Assembly: GCA_014925825.1 (NCBI GenBank)
Contig: JACGCK010000019.1
Span: 62,001 to 126,000 of the forward strand
Reading direction: 5' to 3'
Length of the DNA stretch: 64,000 bases
Source: Pholiota molesta
Lineage: Eukaryota; Basidiomycota; Agaricomycetes; Agaricales; Strophariaceae
Of the stretch, positions 10,664-22,221 are shown in pieces (position 1 is the first letter of the stretch; each line of letters begins with the position of its first letter). The translations under genes were made by a program, and so were the position numbers. The notes beneath the pieces were generated by a model. It did no database searches, was not told the origin of the DNA, and saw nothing but the letters and a program-made list of their open reading frames with translations.

Positions 10664-12298
10664 ATTAAAAGTAAAGGAATGTCTCCATGAAAAGAACGCG
10701 CATAATAGGAGTGGAAGCTGTGGAATTGAACAAAAGCGTTGCACGATGTTGAACAATTTCCAAAAATTTCCTAGACGGGAATTCGAATTGTTTGTCACGC
10801 ATCAAAGTCATGTGCTTGTCACGAGATTTGTGATGATGAAGTTCCCGGGTTCTCTTTTCCAACTCTTTTCTTCGGACATGCATTTGTTGGAATCTTGGAT
10901 ACCGATAATCTCATAGACCACGCCTGCAGGATTGCCGTGGTATAGGGAATGAAATTCGAAGTAATCAATGACCTAGCGGCCTATGCGCAATGGTATGCAA
11001 TCATGGGTGTGCGTCTTGATACATCCCAGGCTGAAGCGCTGACATCCTATACCAGGTAGCATTAATATTCCTACGAATAGATGTCAAGTTGAAACACCTT
11101 GGTTATTTATACTCAGCAACACCTCAGTGAGTCTCCTATCTCGTGAGCGTTAGACTATGTTAGTCCGACGATACGAATATGATTCAAATATGATTCAATC
11201 AATCAACACGCCTATGGACGAGCCATGCAATATCTATACCCTTCAATACCCCAGCCATCTAATTTATTATATGTCGCGAGGCCGGCCACCAGCTCCATAG
11301 GTATAGTTCACCACATCCTGTGCATTGACTCCCATCTTACAGTAACACTGATCTGGCGGTGACCCGCCCTACGTGACCCGTCCGCTCCTCTTCTAGCACG
11401 ACGCACATCATCATCCAATACGCGCGGCGCATCGCGTTGCCGCGCTGCACGGACATCCCGCTCATTACAAACGCGCAATCCGAGACGCGATGCACCAACG
11501 ATGCACTTCCTCGGTTCAGCAGCAGCTGGGGTGTATAACGAGCTCACAGAGATGCCGCCTGACCTAATTCCAACGCTGCCTGGACGTTGATTTCGGACGT
11601 AACGTACATGTATAAAGTATAAACGCAGGTCGGTGTTTGCATTCAATAGCACAATGCCTGAGGTGAGTTTCTACCACATCATTATTGAGCTAGTAGAAAT
11701 GCTGTACTGGCTGCGCAATGGTGTGCGACGGTGTGCATCGACGTTCTTAATTTCAGGGATTCACACACGTCGCTCAGATATTTTGTTCCACATAGAATAC
11801 AAGCCTAATTGATAGTCATTATGATCTCAAAATTTACACCTATCCGGTCGGTCAGTGCCCCTACGGACGGCCACAATGAATATTTGCAAGGCTGCGTCAT
11901 CATGCGGCATGCCCATCGAGTATCCATGCATACAATTTTCTTTGAACGCATGAGTATGCATGCATCTTGATTTGCTTCAGAGTCGCACACACCGTGCACG
12001 TACACGCACGTTGTGCCCGTTCATGGCACAGCAACACGCCTGTGAGGCCGGTAGAAACATCACGCACACACATGCAATGCACTGCACAGTGCATGCTCGT
12101 GGCGCGGCCACATACCTGTGCCCACCTGCCAGGCTGCTATCATATATATAAGTAACATAGTCCTACCTACCGACATTTTAGACGTTGGACCTCCTGGATT
12201 CTTCGAGTTCAGTAAGTCACATCGTGTGTTGCTACGAGTATATTAGCACTCAAGAACGCACGCATAACAGTCTCGAATATCTGCACTGAGGTCAAAAA
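10664..12298. other. Intergenic region with one gene relic and a TATA box
   Basis: No intact gene is visible. A dioxygenase relic lies at about 11355-11530 (listed separately). A TATA box (TATATATAAG, about 12143-12152) lies some 150 bp before the next start codon at 12299 and probably serves that gene. Confidence 0.4.
11355..11530 (+). pseudogene. Dispersed relic of a TauD/TfdA-like dioxygenase
   Basis: Read on the plus strand with frame changes, this gives YVTRPLLF-stop-HDAHIIIQYARR and then LPRCTDIPLITNAQSE..SSSW. These match segments of the dioxygenase relics in the 38-59 kb array (YVTYPLLF, MIIQYARRLFTRFLALPC, ISSSW). An in-frame stop and frame shifts show it is dead. It lies 27 kb away from the array, so fragments of this gene are scattered. 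Naming of the family rests on recall of basidiomycete TauD-like proteins. Confidence 0.5.
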
Positions 12299-14509
12299 AT
12301 GAATATAGTCAGGGATCTTTTGTCATCAATCTGGTCCGCCTTTTGGAGGACAGCAGCCGTGGCCTCCAGTAACGCAACTGCGGTATGTGTCCGCATCGAC
12401 TGAGTACATTAAATTAAGATTGACAGAGATTCTGTAGCTTCCTAATTCGTCCAGGCATCCTCACTATGCCACCTACTATGACCTTCTATCCACAGCACGT
12501 CACGGCACTCCACTTTGGCTACCAGAGCCAAATGAAACTCAGCACATGAGCTATAGGAGACGAGGGACAGCTATCGGTGACGTTGTCGTCCTCACTGACA
12601 ATGGAGGCCTGCATTTGCTGTTTAATATCTGTCTTGATGCTGACGATCCTATCAATGGTAATGCTGTACCCGAAGGATTCTCGCCTTTCAAACCAGCGCT
12701 ACTTGCAAGTGACATGCACCGATTTCATGAGTACGGGGAAGACAGCTACCTTGCCAGCAAGTCGATCACAAAAAAGAGAAATCTCCAGGGTCCTGCGTTC
12801 GTGATTTTCTTCTTGCATCCGCACATTATCGTCCATCTATTATTTGCAGCGGTTTATGGTTCGAATCATCCGCCTCAGAGGGTGCCATTTTGGCAATGCC
12901 CGAAGGAGCCTGCTCTGAAGATCTGGCGCGGAAGTCTGGTTTTGATCGATACCTGGCAGACAATCTGGATAGCTGGTACCATTATGTCAACGAAGTTCGC
13001 GAATGGGGCATCGAACCAGGACAGCTCCGTCTTGTTACGGGCGTGCACAAGGCAAAGGCGTGGGGAATAGCAACATTTTCCAACGAAAAGACGGCGGTTA
13101 TAAGCGATCTTAAAATGGTATTTAAATCCAATGAAGATATTTCTTCCGGAGCCCTATATTCTTGGGAGTTCGAAGGCACCGTTGATTCTTCCAGATCCGG
13201 ACCAACTCGGAAACAAAGGGAGGATGTTTTTGAAGGACGGCCACCACTTGAGAATCAATGTCTCTTTGTACGCACCGTAAACGCTTCGAGTCGAAAGGTT
13301 AGAGGGAAGAATCGTGAATCGAATTCTATTGCTGTTCCAACGAGTCAGATAAATACTAATATCAGCTCTGTTGGCTTGGAGCACTCCGGCTCTGCTGGAC
13401 CGTCAAATTACTCTTCTTCTTCTCGGGGTGGTGGCCGTTCTGTCCCGAATCAAATGGGCGCACAGTATAGTTTGTTGATAGGACAAAATGAAAATGGGCC
13501 CGTTTTGGTACGTAAATTTTGGAGTGAAGTATGGAATATGTTTCTGACGTCTAGATGATGGGCAGAGAGACCATCCTTCAAAAGCAATCAATGAATTTCT
13601 ATTGGAAGAGGTAAACCTATTCAGTGCACCAAAAGCTTTCACAGACTCATTTAACATGTCCAGAAACCGAATGCAAGAATTGCGATTACGCACGATGAGG
13701 ATTGGATATCTCTTCTTACCAAAGTATGTATCTACTTTCTCAGGATCCGAACTGATTTTTGAGTCTAATAGGATGATGTGTCGCTCCCTTCAGGGGAAGA
13801 GTTAGTGGCACGGTTAAAGAAGTTATGCAAAATCACCGAACATGGAGGTAAGCGCACTGCTCATATGTTCAATATTTAATTTTATTGCTTAATTGATGTA
13901 TGACAGGTGTTGTTTCGCTAGAATTCGATGTTCCGGTTCATTCACAGAGCACATCATCGGTCTGGACGCCTATGGAGGAGGGTGCGACACCGTATGGGGT
14001 TGTGAAAAACATTTGGACACAGGAAAGAAGGAACACTGCAATCAATGCTGGAAAATTCCGTGGTGTAGCTGGTCACTCCAACGGCTCCCAGATTGACAGA
14101 GTTTCAACATCAACCTCCGCTCGCCCCGCAGGCCCAAAACATACCCGAAGGAGGGCTTTGCCTAGAAGGCTAAGGGGAATCCCTGATGTTTCAGAGGCTG
14201 GTATCCTTTCTTTCGCAAGCTGCTACATGCTGACGCGGATTATTACAACTATCATAGCTTTTTCCGAATGAAATCCCTCGAGTTCGTCGGGACCAGGAAG
14301 AGCAATATGCAAGTTCCAGCAGTTCCAATTTTAATAGTTCGACTAGTGAGGGGCCAATGGAGCGTTATCGAAAGCCGAGCTCTTTCAATTTTTCTGATAC
14401 GTCGATCAGCGACTTGGACAGGCCAAGGCCAATAGGAGAAAATTATGATATGCCGACTAAAGAGGCCGACCCAGAAGCCGTGAACTCTAAATTTTGGTGG
14501 AAATTCTAG
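12299..14509 (+). CDS. Uncharacterised basidiomycete protein, paralogue 1
   Basis: Exons 12299-12382, 12438-12796, 12850-13511, 13555-13610, 13664-13723, 13772-13847, 13907-14200 and 14283-14509 join to 605 residues. Support comes from the paralogue at 24954-27071: RRRGTAIGDVVVLTDNGGLHLLFNIC, VPEGFSPFKP, SSASEGAILAMPEGA, RYLADNLDSWYHYVNEVREW, TGVHKAKAWGIATF, LENQCLFVRTVN and KPNARIAITHDEDWISLL all have close counterparts there. The exons of 60 and 76 nt have the same lengths in both genes. The second intron uses a GTTCGT donor. No signal peptide, membrane segment or catalytic motif is evident; the C-terminal 150 residues are polar and Ser-rich. I know of no assigned function for this family, which recurs in agaricomycetes. 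The last intron acceptor (CTCGAG/TT) is the least certain join. Confidence 0.75.
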
Positions 14510-15027
14510 GAGCCTACTTATAATTATCTCATACTCGTGCTTGATAAATCCTCATTTCGTCCCATCCCAATTTCGCTGTCGCTGTTCTTTACGCAAATAC
14601 ATCATTCAGCTGAATTTTAATATTTCCTAATCCCAGAAAAAGAAAGCATTATCGGCGAAGCAAACTACTAATACATCAGCACCCAAGACATGTAAGTACA
14701 TCCATACAACACCGCGCGTAACAAGGAGTGGTGCAGAAAGCCTGAGTATTCAGGGTCCGTAGCACACACGCGTTTGTAAAACAAGTGAGCGAGCAAGTAA
14801 GTAAGTAGCAAAGGTAGGAAACACAACAACAGCAAAACCCAGCCCAATCCAACAGATAGTCCTGAACTAAACGCGTGAAGAAAATTAAGCACAAAACATC
14901 GTCAATATCGAACGACGCAGAGACGCAAAGATTAAGCGGATATGAGAGCGAGCGAGAGCCCCACAGATCGAGCAGTCGGAACGAACGGATGCGAGGGGGA
15001 GGATATCAGATCACACCGACAGACGCC
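14510..15027. other. Convergent intergenic spacer
   Basis: 3' flanks of two convergent genes. No gene or repeat is recognised. Confidence 0.4.
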
Positions 15028-15762
15028 CTAGGCGTCCACCAGCGCGCCTTTATACCCATCCCCTTGCTTCGCCGACCACACACCGCGGATCAGCACCGCA
15101 ACGAGCACGAAGGTCAACACCACCCTGTCAAACGAAAAACCCATCGCATACCGTCAGCATTTGCCCTACTGAAAAGCCGATAATAGAGAGGGGGGTACGC
15201 ACCAGATGAGCCACGCGAATCCCTCCATGGCGCTGAGTTGGCCGCAGTATACGAAGAAAGACTGCGTGGTGCAGTTCAGTGCGCCGCCGAGCGTTTGGGT
15301 GAGCGCGGCGGCGGCGGCGAGCCATAGGATCCAGGTGATGAACAGGCTGTGGAAGACGAAGCACGTCAGCGCCAGAAATACTGGTATTCCGCAACGCGAC
15401 CGGGGGAAAAAAGACGGCCGAGAATACGCACAAGATGAAATGCGACGCTACGCTCGCGAAGATACTGCCCGCCGCGGCCAAGAAGACCGCCATGTACGCG
15501 GAGCCGAGGACGATCGTCCATACCGAGCAGAAGAGGATGTACCGCACGCGCGCGCGCGTGCCGGAGGTGGGGAAGTTGTGGTGTGCGTTGTATTTGGCGG
15601 TGACCCAGGCTGAGATACACATCTAACGTCGCGTGAGGGTTAGGTGGGAAGTGCTGGTGGGTGTAGTGTGGGTTGGGATGGACGAACCTCGATGATGGAA
15701 AAGACGACGAGCGAGCCGAATACGATTGGGTGGCCCACTTTGAAGAGGCGTTCCATTCCCAT
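15028..15762 (-). CDS. MARVEL-type four-helix membrane protein
   Basis: Exons 15762-15688, 15622-15432, 15346-15203 and 15124-15028 give 168 residues with four hydrophobic segments: HPIVFGSLVVFSIIE, YILFCSVWTIVLGSAYMAVF, SVASHFIFLFITWILWLAAA and WVVLTFVLVAVLIRG. The order (short N-terminus, first helix, CISAWVTAKYNAHHNFP loop, two central helices, CTTQSFFVYCGQLSAMEGFAWLIW loop, last helix, short charged tail) is that of fungal MARVEL-domain proteins, which lie in the plasma or vesicle membrane. Intron 2 must end at CCACAG to restore LFITWILWL; the nearer AG breaks the frame. Molecular function of fungal MARVEL proteins is mostly unknown. Confidence 0.85.
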
Positions 15763-18700
15763 TGTGGATGAAGTTCGGAATACGATAATTGAAGACTTAA
15801 AGTAGAGGTGGGTTTTGGTCGTTAGAAATTCGGGTCTGTGAGAAATCTGAAGAGGCGACAGTGCAAAATAATCCCAGGTAGGAAGTAGCAGAGAAATGCA
15901 AAGGGACAATCAGAGAACAAAAAAGACGTCAGATAATTCTTGCAACGCGACATAGAATGTATGTGATTGTCTTACTGCGCGATGAGATCCTGCAGTACTA
16001 TTTTGCCTGTCGAATTTCTTTCACTTAGCGCGCGTAAGCTCTTGTAGAATGCGTGAATGAGATAACGTTCGGTGGTGTTTGCGTAGTGCAAGTGGGGTTG
16101 CGGCCGGCGCTCTCGTATGTCTGGGGGTGATTCGCAGAATAGGAGAACCTAATATCATTTCCATTAGCATTTTATAATTCTCCATGTTTGCCCAGAACAA
16201 CAATATGTCGCAGACGTAGTTGAACCCGCCTGGCCTGACAGGCCGATCGTGCCAGTCGACAGCATCAGCGATCATAGAGTAAGTAGAATATACGAACCTT
16301 GGCTTGAATTGTGTATTGTTTATTGCGAGGGTGTAAGTCGTTCGTATAGCGCTGGCGTGAAGGTCGTAGGAGTTCGTGAACGCAGGAAATGCTTGGGAAG
16401 ACGCAAGAGGACTGCGGTGGTGGTTCCACTTCACATTCGAACCAACATTACGTCATGTATCATCGGAGCTTGCCGGGCTCGTGTAATCTAATCTTATCGA
16501 GTTTGTATATTTGGACCCTTTAGATCCAAACATTGCCCTCAACATTCAACACAACCGTGGCGTCAGTTTTCCGATTTTCTCCGTTCCTTCATTTACGCTC
16601 AACGCACTCGACTTTGGACCTCTTTGAACGTTTGAACCCGCAAGCGCGCGTATAACGCGCTCAAGCTCTCAGATCCCAAGCCAAATCAAGCTATCCTTCC
16701 TACAAGTGGCTCAACGATTCGCTTACGTCTCGACTTGCTACGGCCATATTATTCTGTTGACGCCAGCACTACAAAATCTGAAGGTGGCGCTGTCGTAAAA
16801 GCTAACCAACTAGGACTATTCTGCCCGTAGGCCATACTCCTCTGATTTCTCAGTACCCACTGGAGATCACTGCGACTTGTACAGTCGCTTTCTTCAATAC
16901 TCCTCAAGCTGCAGCCACAGCTTAAACGTTAAACTATCAACAAACCACACGGCACTCTCTTGGATAGTCTCCCACCGTCTGGGGCTTCCTATACTTTTAT
17001 CTTGTTCTATTAGAACTATTGCTCACGGCTTTTCGCTTCTGCTGGCGTGTGGTATGCTGATATGATGCGCGTATGTCGGTCTTCCCTCACAGCGCATACC
17101 CCATGACCACCCTATTTTCCGTCCGACACAGCCAGCGTTTCCGGTACTGAGTACTGGTAGATATCTTATATTGCATGCGGCTTCCTATCCAGGAATGTTC
17201 TTAGGATCTTCGCCGCTAACCGCCTTGTACCTCATTTTCGGCTTCCCACACTGCTCACGGAAACGACCCCGAGACTCTCAATGTCTATTAATTGTCTCCC
17301 AGCCATCTTGATTGGATGAACGGTACTTTGGAGCTAATCTTGAGGTATACCTATTCCTGCGCGCGTTGATAAGACGCCTAATCACCGTTTTTTCCTCCGA
17401 ATGCAATGAGCATGGATCGCAAAATCCGGTATTGGTGAACTCTTACTGCAATTGCCAATTGCCTCTTTCTTAGACGATGCTCATTCGGCATGTATAATCA
17501 ATTCAACAGTAACCGGACAGGGTGGGATCTATCCGCCTGCTTGGAATCCAATTTGATTTCAGAAATCCGTCTCGTCCCACTTTCCAAATCCAGGAACCCA
17601 TCGAACAAGAATGCTAACTGACATCTGGCATTCCTGCGAACACTCGAACATCCAAAGTGCATGCGATATCTGAAATCTCATCATCAAAAATCTGTCGATC
17701 ACGGATGTAAGTACATCGGAGGTATAGACTTCCTGGATGGACATCCATTCTCCATGCTTCTGTTCCTCGACACAGAAGACAAATGTCGCCTTGCGAAGGG
17801 TGTCACTGATGAATACACACGTAAGTCTAGACCATACAAAATCTTATGTGCATGCGTCCATGTTAAGTTCATGTGCTTTAGCGATAGCGAGACTCCCTAT
17901 CGGCTTGGCATGGGACGGAAAGATAATCTGCCATTATTCCGTTTTCCAATGATATCTACCATCCGGGTCTGTCAAGAGTCTACAGCGGAGGAAGACGCAG
18001 ATGGTGAATCTTGAGCGGCTATACCTGCGATAAAAATAGACGATGTCATCCAACTTCAGACCTCAAAAGTACGTTCTACAGGCTACAGCGTAAACTGACT
18101 ACAAGCAGAGCCTAAATTGTTGATAAGCTTCAGCACGCCCGATTCCAATACTCATTAATCACGCCCATCGGAAAAGGTACCTTCTATCCTTTTGATTCTA
18201 GCGTTGTACATATCTAATTTACAAGGCAAAAGTACCGCCAGGCCGCTCCTCCCACGCAATGCCAGACACATCGCCATATTCTCCCTCGCTCAATGCTATT
18301 CTCGGACGCCGGGTCTTCCCATTCTTCCGACACGCCAACTATCTTCGCCAACCTCCTTTCTCTAGTGTTTTGTCCCCACTCCCTCCTTCCTCCTGTCGCC
18401 TGCCAGTGGGGGCGGCTGTCGCTGTCACGATGGACATATTCAGCCCTCGTTCTTCTTTTCCATCTTTTCGTAGGACATCCGAACGTTTGATCGCGTTCCT
18501 GGGGGCCCATGTCGAACAACCTACCGCGCACTGCGTGGTCCGTGCCGCTCTGCCTCTGCAGTGTATGCGACGTGGCCGAGTCCGTGGCATACCGTGCACG
18601 CTTTTCGGCGTGGGCGACCGAGAGCGGCGAAACGCGTCGCAGCCTTGCATCTCTCAGGAAAACTTCTGCTGGGCGGGTTCCGTGTCTGATTGAGATCAGT

Positions 18701-18801
18701 CAGGACGCGGATTCGAGAAGACGGCATTGGACCGATTCGGATGCGGGGAGAGACAAAGGCCTTTTTCGAGGCGGAGATAATCTGATGATTATTCGATGGG
18801 G
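15763..18801. other. Long intergenic region, no supported gene
   Basis: About 3 kb. An open frame on the minus strand (16021-16434, 137 codons) and one on the plus strand (17661-18014) have no recognised motif or clear splice context, so I do not call them genes. The stretch from 18240 to 18800 is the upstream region of the first WSC gene. Confidence 0.35.
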
Positions 18802-18808
18802 TATATAA
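18802..18808 (+). promoter_or_regulatory. TATA box of WSC gene 1
   Basis: TATATAA lies 99 bp before the ATG at 18907, a normal core-promoter spacing for a highly expressed fungal secreted-protein gene. Confidence 0.6.
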
Positions 18809-18906
18809 GGCGCGGTTTGGGATGCGGTTCTATATCTCTTTGGCTTCTGTTTGAGCTTTAGGATAAAATTAAAGGAATCACTCACTCCAGATCCCTTTCC
18901 ACTAGA

Positions 18907-20271
18907 ATGTCTTTCGCTACCCTCATCGCTGCTGTCGCTATTCTTCCCGTGCGTTGTATCTACTCGCTTGTGTTGCTTTTTCAAAGAGCTGACATTTGAC
19001 TTATTTTCGTTTTGCAGGCGGTGTTTGCGCTCCCCTCTGCAAACGTTGATCTTCAACTCAACAGGAGACAAATCGCCGACCCGAACAACCTTCCAGCTAA
19101 CTGGACGCTCGTCGGATGCTTCTCGTTAGTACATTTTACTCTTTGCTTCCAGGTGGATATTGACTGAAATTTTGAACGCATAGCGATGCTGCGCCTGCCT
19201 CTCGCACATTGCTGGAGGCGCAGTCGCCTGATAACGCGGCCATGACCCCCTTATTGTGCACTGAATTTTGCTCTGGAAGTGACTTCCCGACGCCATTCAA
19301 CTTTGCGGGCACTGAATTCACGTCGCAATGCTGTGAGTAGTCTTTTCCGCTTCTTCGCTTTCCCATGTCTACCTTTTTTCTTTTCTTTTTCTGACGCGCC
19401 TTATTTTTAGTCTGCGACTTCAACATCCAGGGCACAGCCACCAAACTTGCCGATACCGCATGCGATTTCCCTTGCGGAGGCGATGCCAACTTGACCTGTG
19501 GTGGCGCGAGCGTCATCAGTGTGTACCAGAATCACAACGCAAATGTCGGGCCCATCCCCACGAACAAGGCCACGGTCGGGACGTGGGCGTTCGAGGGCTG
19601 CATCACGTAAGTGCCTAATATAGTTCGCCTTTTCCCAGAAAAATTAATTGGTCTCGGTTCCGCATATAGGGATGCTGTGGGCAATAACACCCGTAGCTTG
19701 ACCATCCGTCTGCCCATCCCTGTCACGGAAGTGACCATCGAGACCTGCACTAATTTGTGCGGGTCCACTGGATTCAGCATCGCTGGCCTTGAGTTCGGGC
19801 AGGAATGCTGTGAGTCTGCGCCTCGTTGACTCGCTCGTCTCCGAGTAAGATCACTGACTTTCCGTCTGCATAGGGTGCGGAAATTCGTTACTCGTTCCCA
19901 ACGTCACCGCCCCTCTCACCGACTGCTCGCAAGCCTGCGTGGCCGACCACACGGAGCTCTGCGGTGCTCCCTTCAGGCTGTCGCTGTATTCCAACACCGC
20001 CGTGGTCACCACCGTCGTCCCGACTACTGTCGTCCCTACCACTGTTGTGCCCACCACCGTTGTGCCCACCACTGTTGTGCCCACCACCGTTGTGCCCACC
20101 ACTGTTGTACCCACCACCGTAGTACCCACCACCGTAGTACCCACCACTGTCGCCCCCACCACCGTAGTACCCACCACTGTCGCCCCCACCACTGTGGTGC
20201 CTACTACCGTCACCCCCACCACTGTCAAGCCCACTACCACCGCCACCGTTGCCACCACAAAAGCTGGTTGA
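18907..20271 (+). CDS. Secreted protein with two WSC domains and a Thr/Val/Pro repeat stalk
   Basis: Exons 18907-18948, 19018-19124, 19184-19332, 19411-19606, 19670-19809 and 19874-20271 give 343 residues. A signal peptide (MSFATLIAAVAILPAVFALP) comes first. Two WSC domains follow: WTLVGCFSD..CTEFC..FAGTEFTSQCFCDF..CGGDANLTCGGASVISVYQN, then FEGCITDAVGNNTR..CTNLCGSTGFSIAGLEFGQECWCGN..CSQACVADHTELCGAPFRLSLY. The Cys pattern and the G-x-E-F-x-x-x-C-x-C motif are those of the WSC carbohydrate-binding domain, thought to bind wall glucan. A Thr-rich tail of about 80 residues built from TVVPT units ends the protein without a hydrophobic GPI signal, so it is probably secreted and O-glycosylated. The next gene is a tandem paralogue with the same introns but without the stalk. 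Confidence 0.9.
20008..20250 (+). repeat. 15-bp coding minisatellite (TVVPT units)
   Basis: About fifteen tandem copies of a 15-bp unit encode Thr-Val-Val-Pro-Thr with substitutions to Ala, Thr or Lys at one position in later units. The frame is kept throughout. Copy number is likely to vary between strains by slippage. Confidence 0.85.
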
Positions 20272-21043
20272 GGGATTCGTTCGGCGCTGAGCCTGTTGAG
20301 TCCGGACGATGGCCTCTGCAGTCCGTATTTAGTCAGAGGTTGGATGATGTCGCTGATCTTTGAGGAAGTTAATATTTTTATATTGGGTTCAATGTTGGAT
20401 AGATCTTGGATGTAAATATGCTTGATAATCTCATCTCTATTTTGCTTTACGTTGTCGAGAACGCGAGTGTCGAGCATCGATAATCATCAAGGTCTGGGGA
20501 GGTAATCAGTCTGGCCTCAGTTGTGCGAGATAGCGCAGGGCGTAGCTGATATCAATATTCAGTGACAAATGTAGTACCAAGCGCCCAATTCAGCGGGCTG
20601 ATTATGATGCGCACTATACATATCACGTTTAAGCTTGTCATTTTTAAAAAAGCATCCTGCTATCATGATTAAGAGTACCCTCTACTAAAAGAAACACTGA
20701 GGAATGATCGATGATCCACCAAGTCGCACCGTCCCACGCATCGATAGATTTGCATCCAACTTTCTCCCTCGGTGCTCAATAGTATTCTTAGACCTAGCTC
20801 TTCTCCCGAAACATCACTCAAGTTCATCATGATCAACCTCCTCTTCGTAATTTTCGGTCCTCATCGAGCAGAGACTATGTCTGATTCAATCAGTCAAAAG
20901 TTGAAACATTCGGAAAGGAGGGACCTGGAACTATTCTTGATATTCTATGGCCGTATAAGACGCAGCTTGCGATCCTCTTCTGTCACTGTGCTAGTTTGAT
21001 CTCTGAAATAATCATAGGAATTACTTCAGATCTGCTCATCAGA
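20272..21043. other. Spacer between WSC paralogues
   Basis: No gene is visible. TATAAG near 20954-20959, about 85 bp before the next ATG, may be the TATA box of the second WSC gene. Confidence 0.35.
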
Positions 21044-22221
21044 ATGACCTTCTGCGTGCTCGTCGCTGTCGCCACCATGCTTTCCGTGAGTTTTGTTCAC
21101 TTTTCCACAACTTTTCCAATATCCGTTATGTTCGACAAGAGCTAACGCCAAGCCATTCAACACCAGCATGCAGTACTCGCACTCCCCTCCGCAGATCTTG
21201 TGCGCGAGCTCGACCCCCGCCTCAAAACGACACAACTCGTCAACGTCAACGCCACCGACCCGAACAACCTCCCAGCTAACTGGACGGTCGTCGGATGCTT
21301 CTCGTGAGTACATCCATTTGAGTCTTTGCTTCCGGTAGATATTAATTGGCATTGTGATTGGATAGCGACTCTGCGCCTGCATCTCGCACATTGCTGGAGG
21401 CGCAGTCGCCTGATAACGCGGCCATGACGCCCTTGCTGTGCACTGAATTCTGCGCTGGGAGAAACTTCGCCACGCCGTTCATCTTCGCGGGCACTGAATT
21501 CGCGTCGCAATGCTGTGAGGGGCCTTTCCGGCTGTTTTCTTCCTCAGTTTCCTTTACTCATTTTTTCTGACGCGCGTTATTTCAATTTGAATATAGTCTG
21601 CGACTTCAACATCCAGGGCACCGCTACGAAACTGGCCAACAGCTCGTGCGACTTTCCCTGCGGCGGCGACGCCAACCTGACCTGCGGCGGCGCGGGCGCC
21701 ATCAGCGTGTACCAGAACCACAACGCGAACGTCGGGCCTATGCCGGCCAATAAACCGAGCGTCGGGTCCTTCTCGTTCGTCGGTTGCGTCACGTAAGTGC
21801 ATCGCACGTCTAGTACCCTATTCACGCTCGAGGGATAGGTCTCACTGATTCTATTCGACTTTTTGTGAATATCAGGGATGCTGTCGGCAACAACACGCGC
21901 ACCCTGTCCCTCCGCCTTCCGATCCCCTCCGTCACCATCGAAACATGCACGGCCCAGTGCCAGGCGAGCGGCTTCACGGTCACGGGTCTCGAGTTCGGGA
22001 GCGAGTGCTGTAAGTCAGAGCGCCGCGCGAGTGACCATATCACTAACTCTGATGTTTAATGCTCCCCCTGCGTAGGGTGCGGAAACGCATTCCTCGCTGC
22101 GAATATCAGCGCCCCCGCCAGCGAATGCTCCATGGCCTGCGCGGGCGACCACACGGACGTCTGCGGTGCAGCGAATAGGCTGTCGATATACACCGACGTT
22201 GGGCTTATACCAGAAGTATAG
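21044..22221 (+). CDS. Secreted protein with two WSC domains (paralogue 2, no stalk)
   Basis: Exons 21044-21085, 21167-21303, 21366-21514, 21597-21792, 21876-22009 and 22076-22221 give 267 residues. The signal peptide is MTFCVLVAVATMLSHAVLALP. Both WSC domains are close copies of those in 18907-20271 (for example SAPASRTLLEAQSPDNAAMT, FCDFNIQGTATKLA, CGGDANLTCGGAGAISVYQN, DAVGNNTRTLSLRLPIP). All five intron positions are conserved. The protein stops shortly after the second WSC domain (LSIYTDVGLIPEV), so the Thr/Val/Pro stalk of its neighbour is absent. It would be a free extracellular or wall-bound lectin-like protein. Confidence 0.9.

Noticed and set aside
16021..16434. 137-codon minus-strand open frame
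   Set aside because: There is no recognised motif, splice partner or promoter. Although continuous, it cannot be told from chance.
19851..20477. 208-codon minus-strand frame with VVGTTVVGTT repeats
   Set aside because: It is the reverse reading of the Thr/Val/Pro minisatellite of the WSC gene, whose plus-strand frame has a signal peptide and conserved domains.
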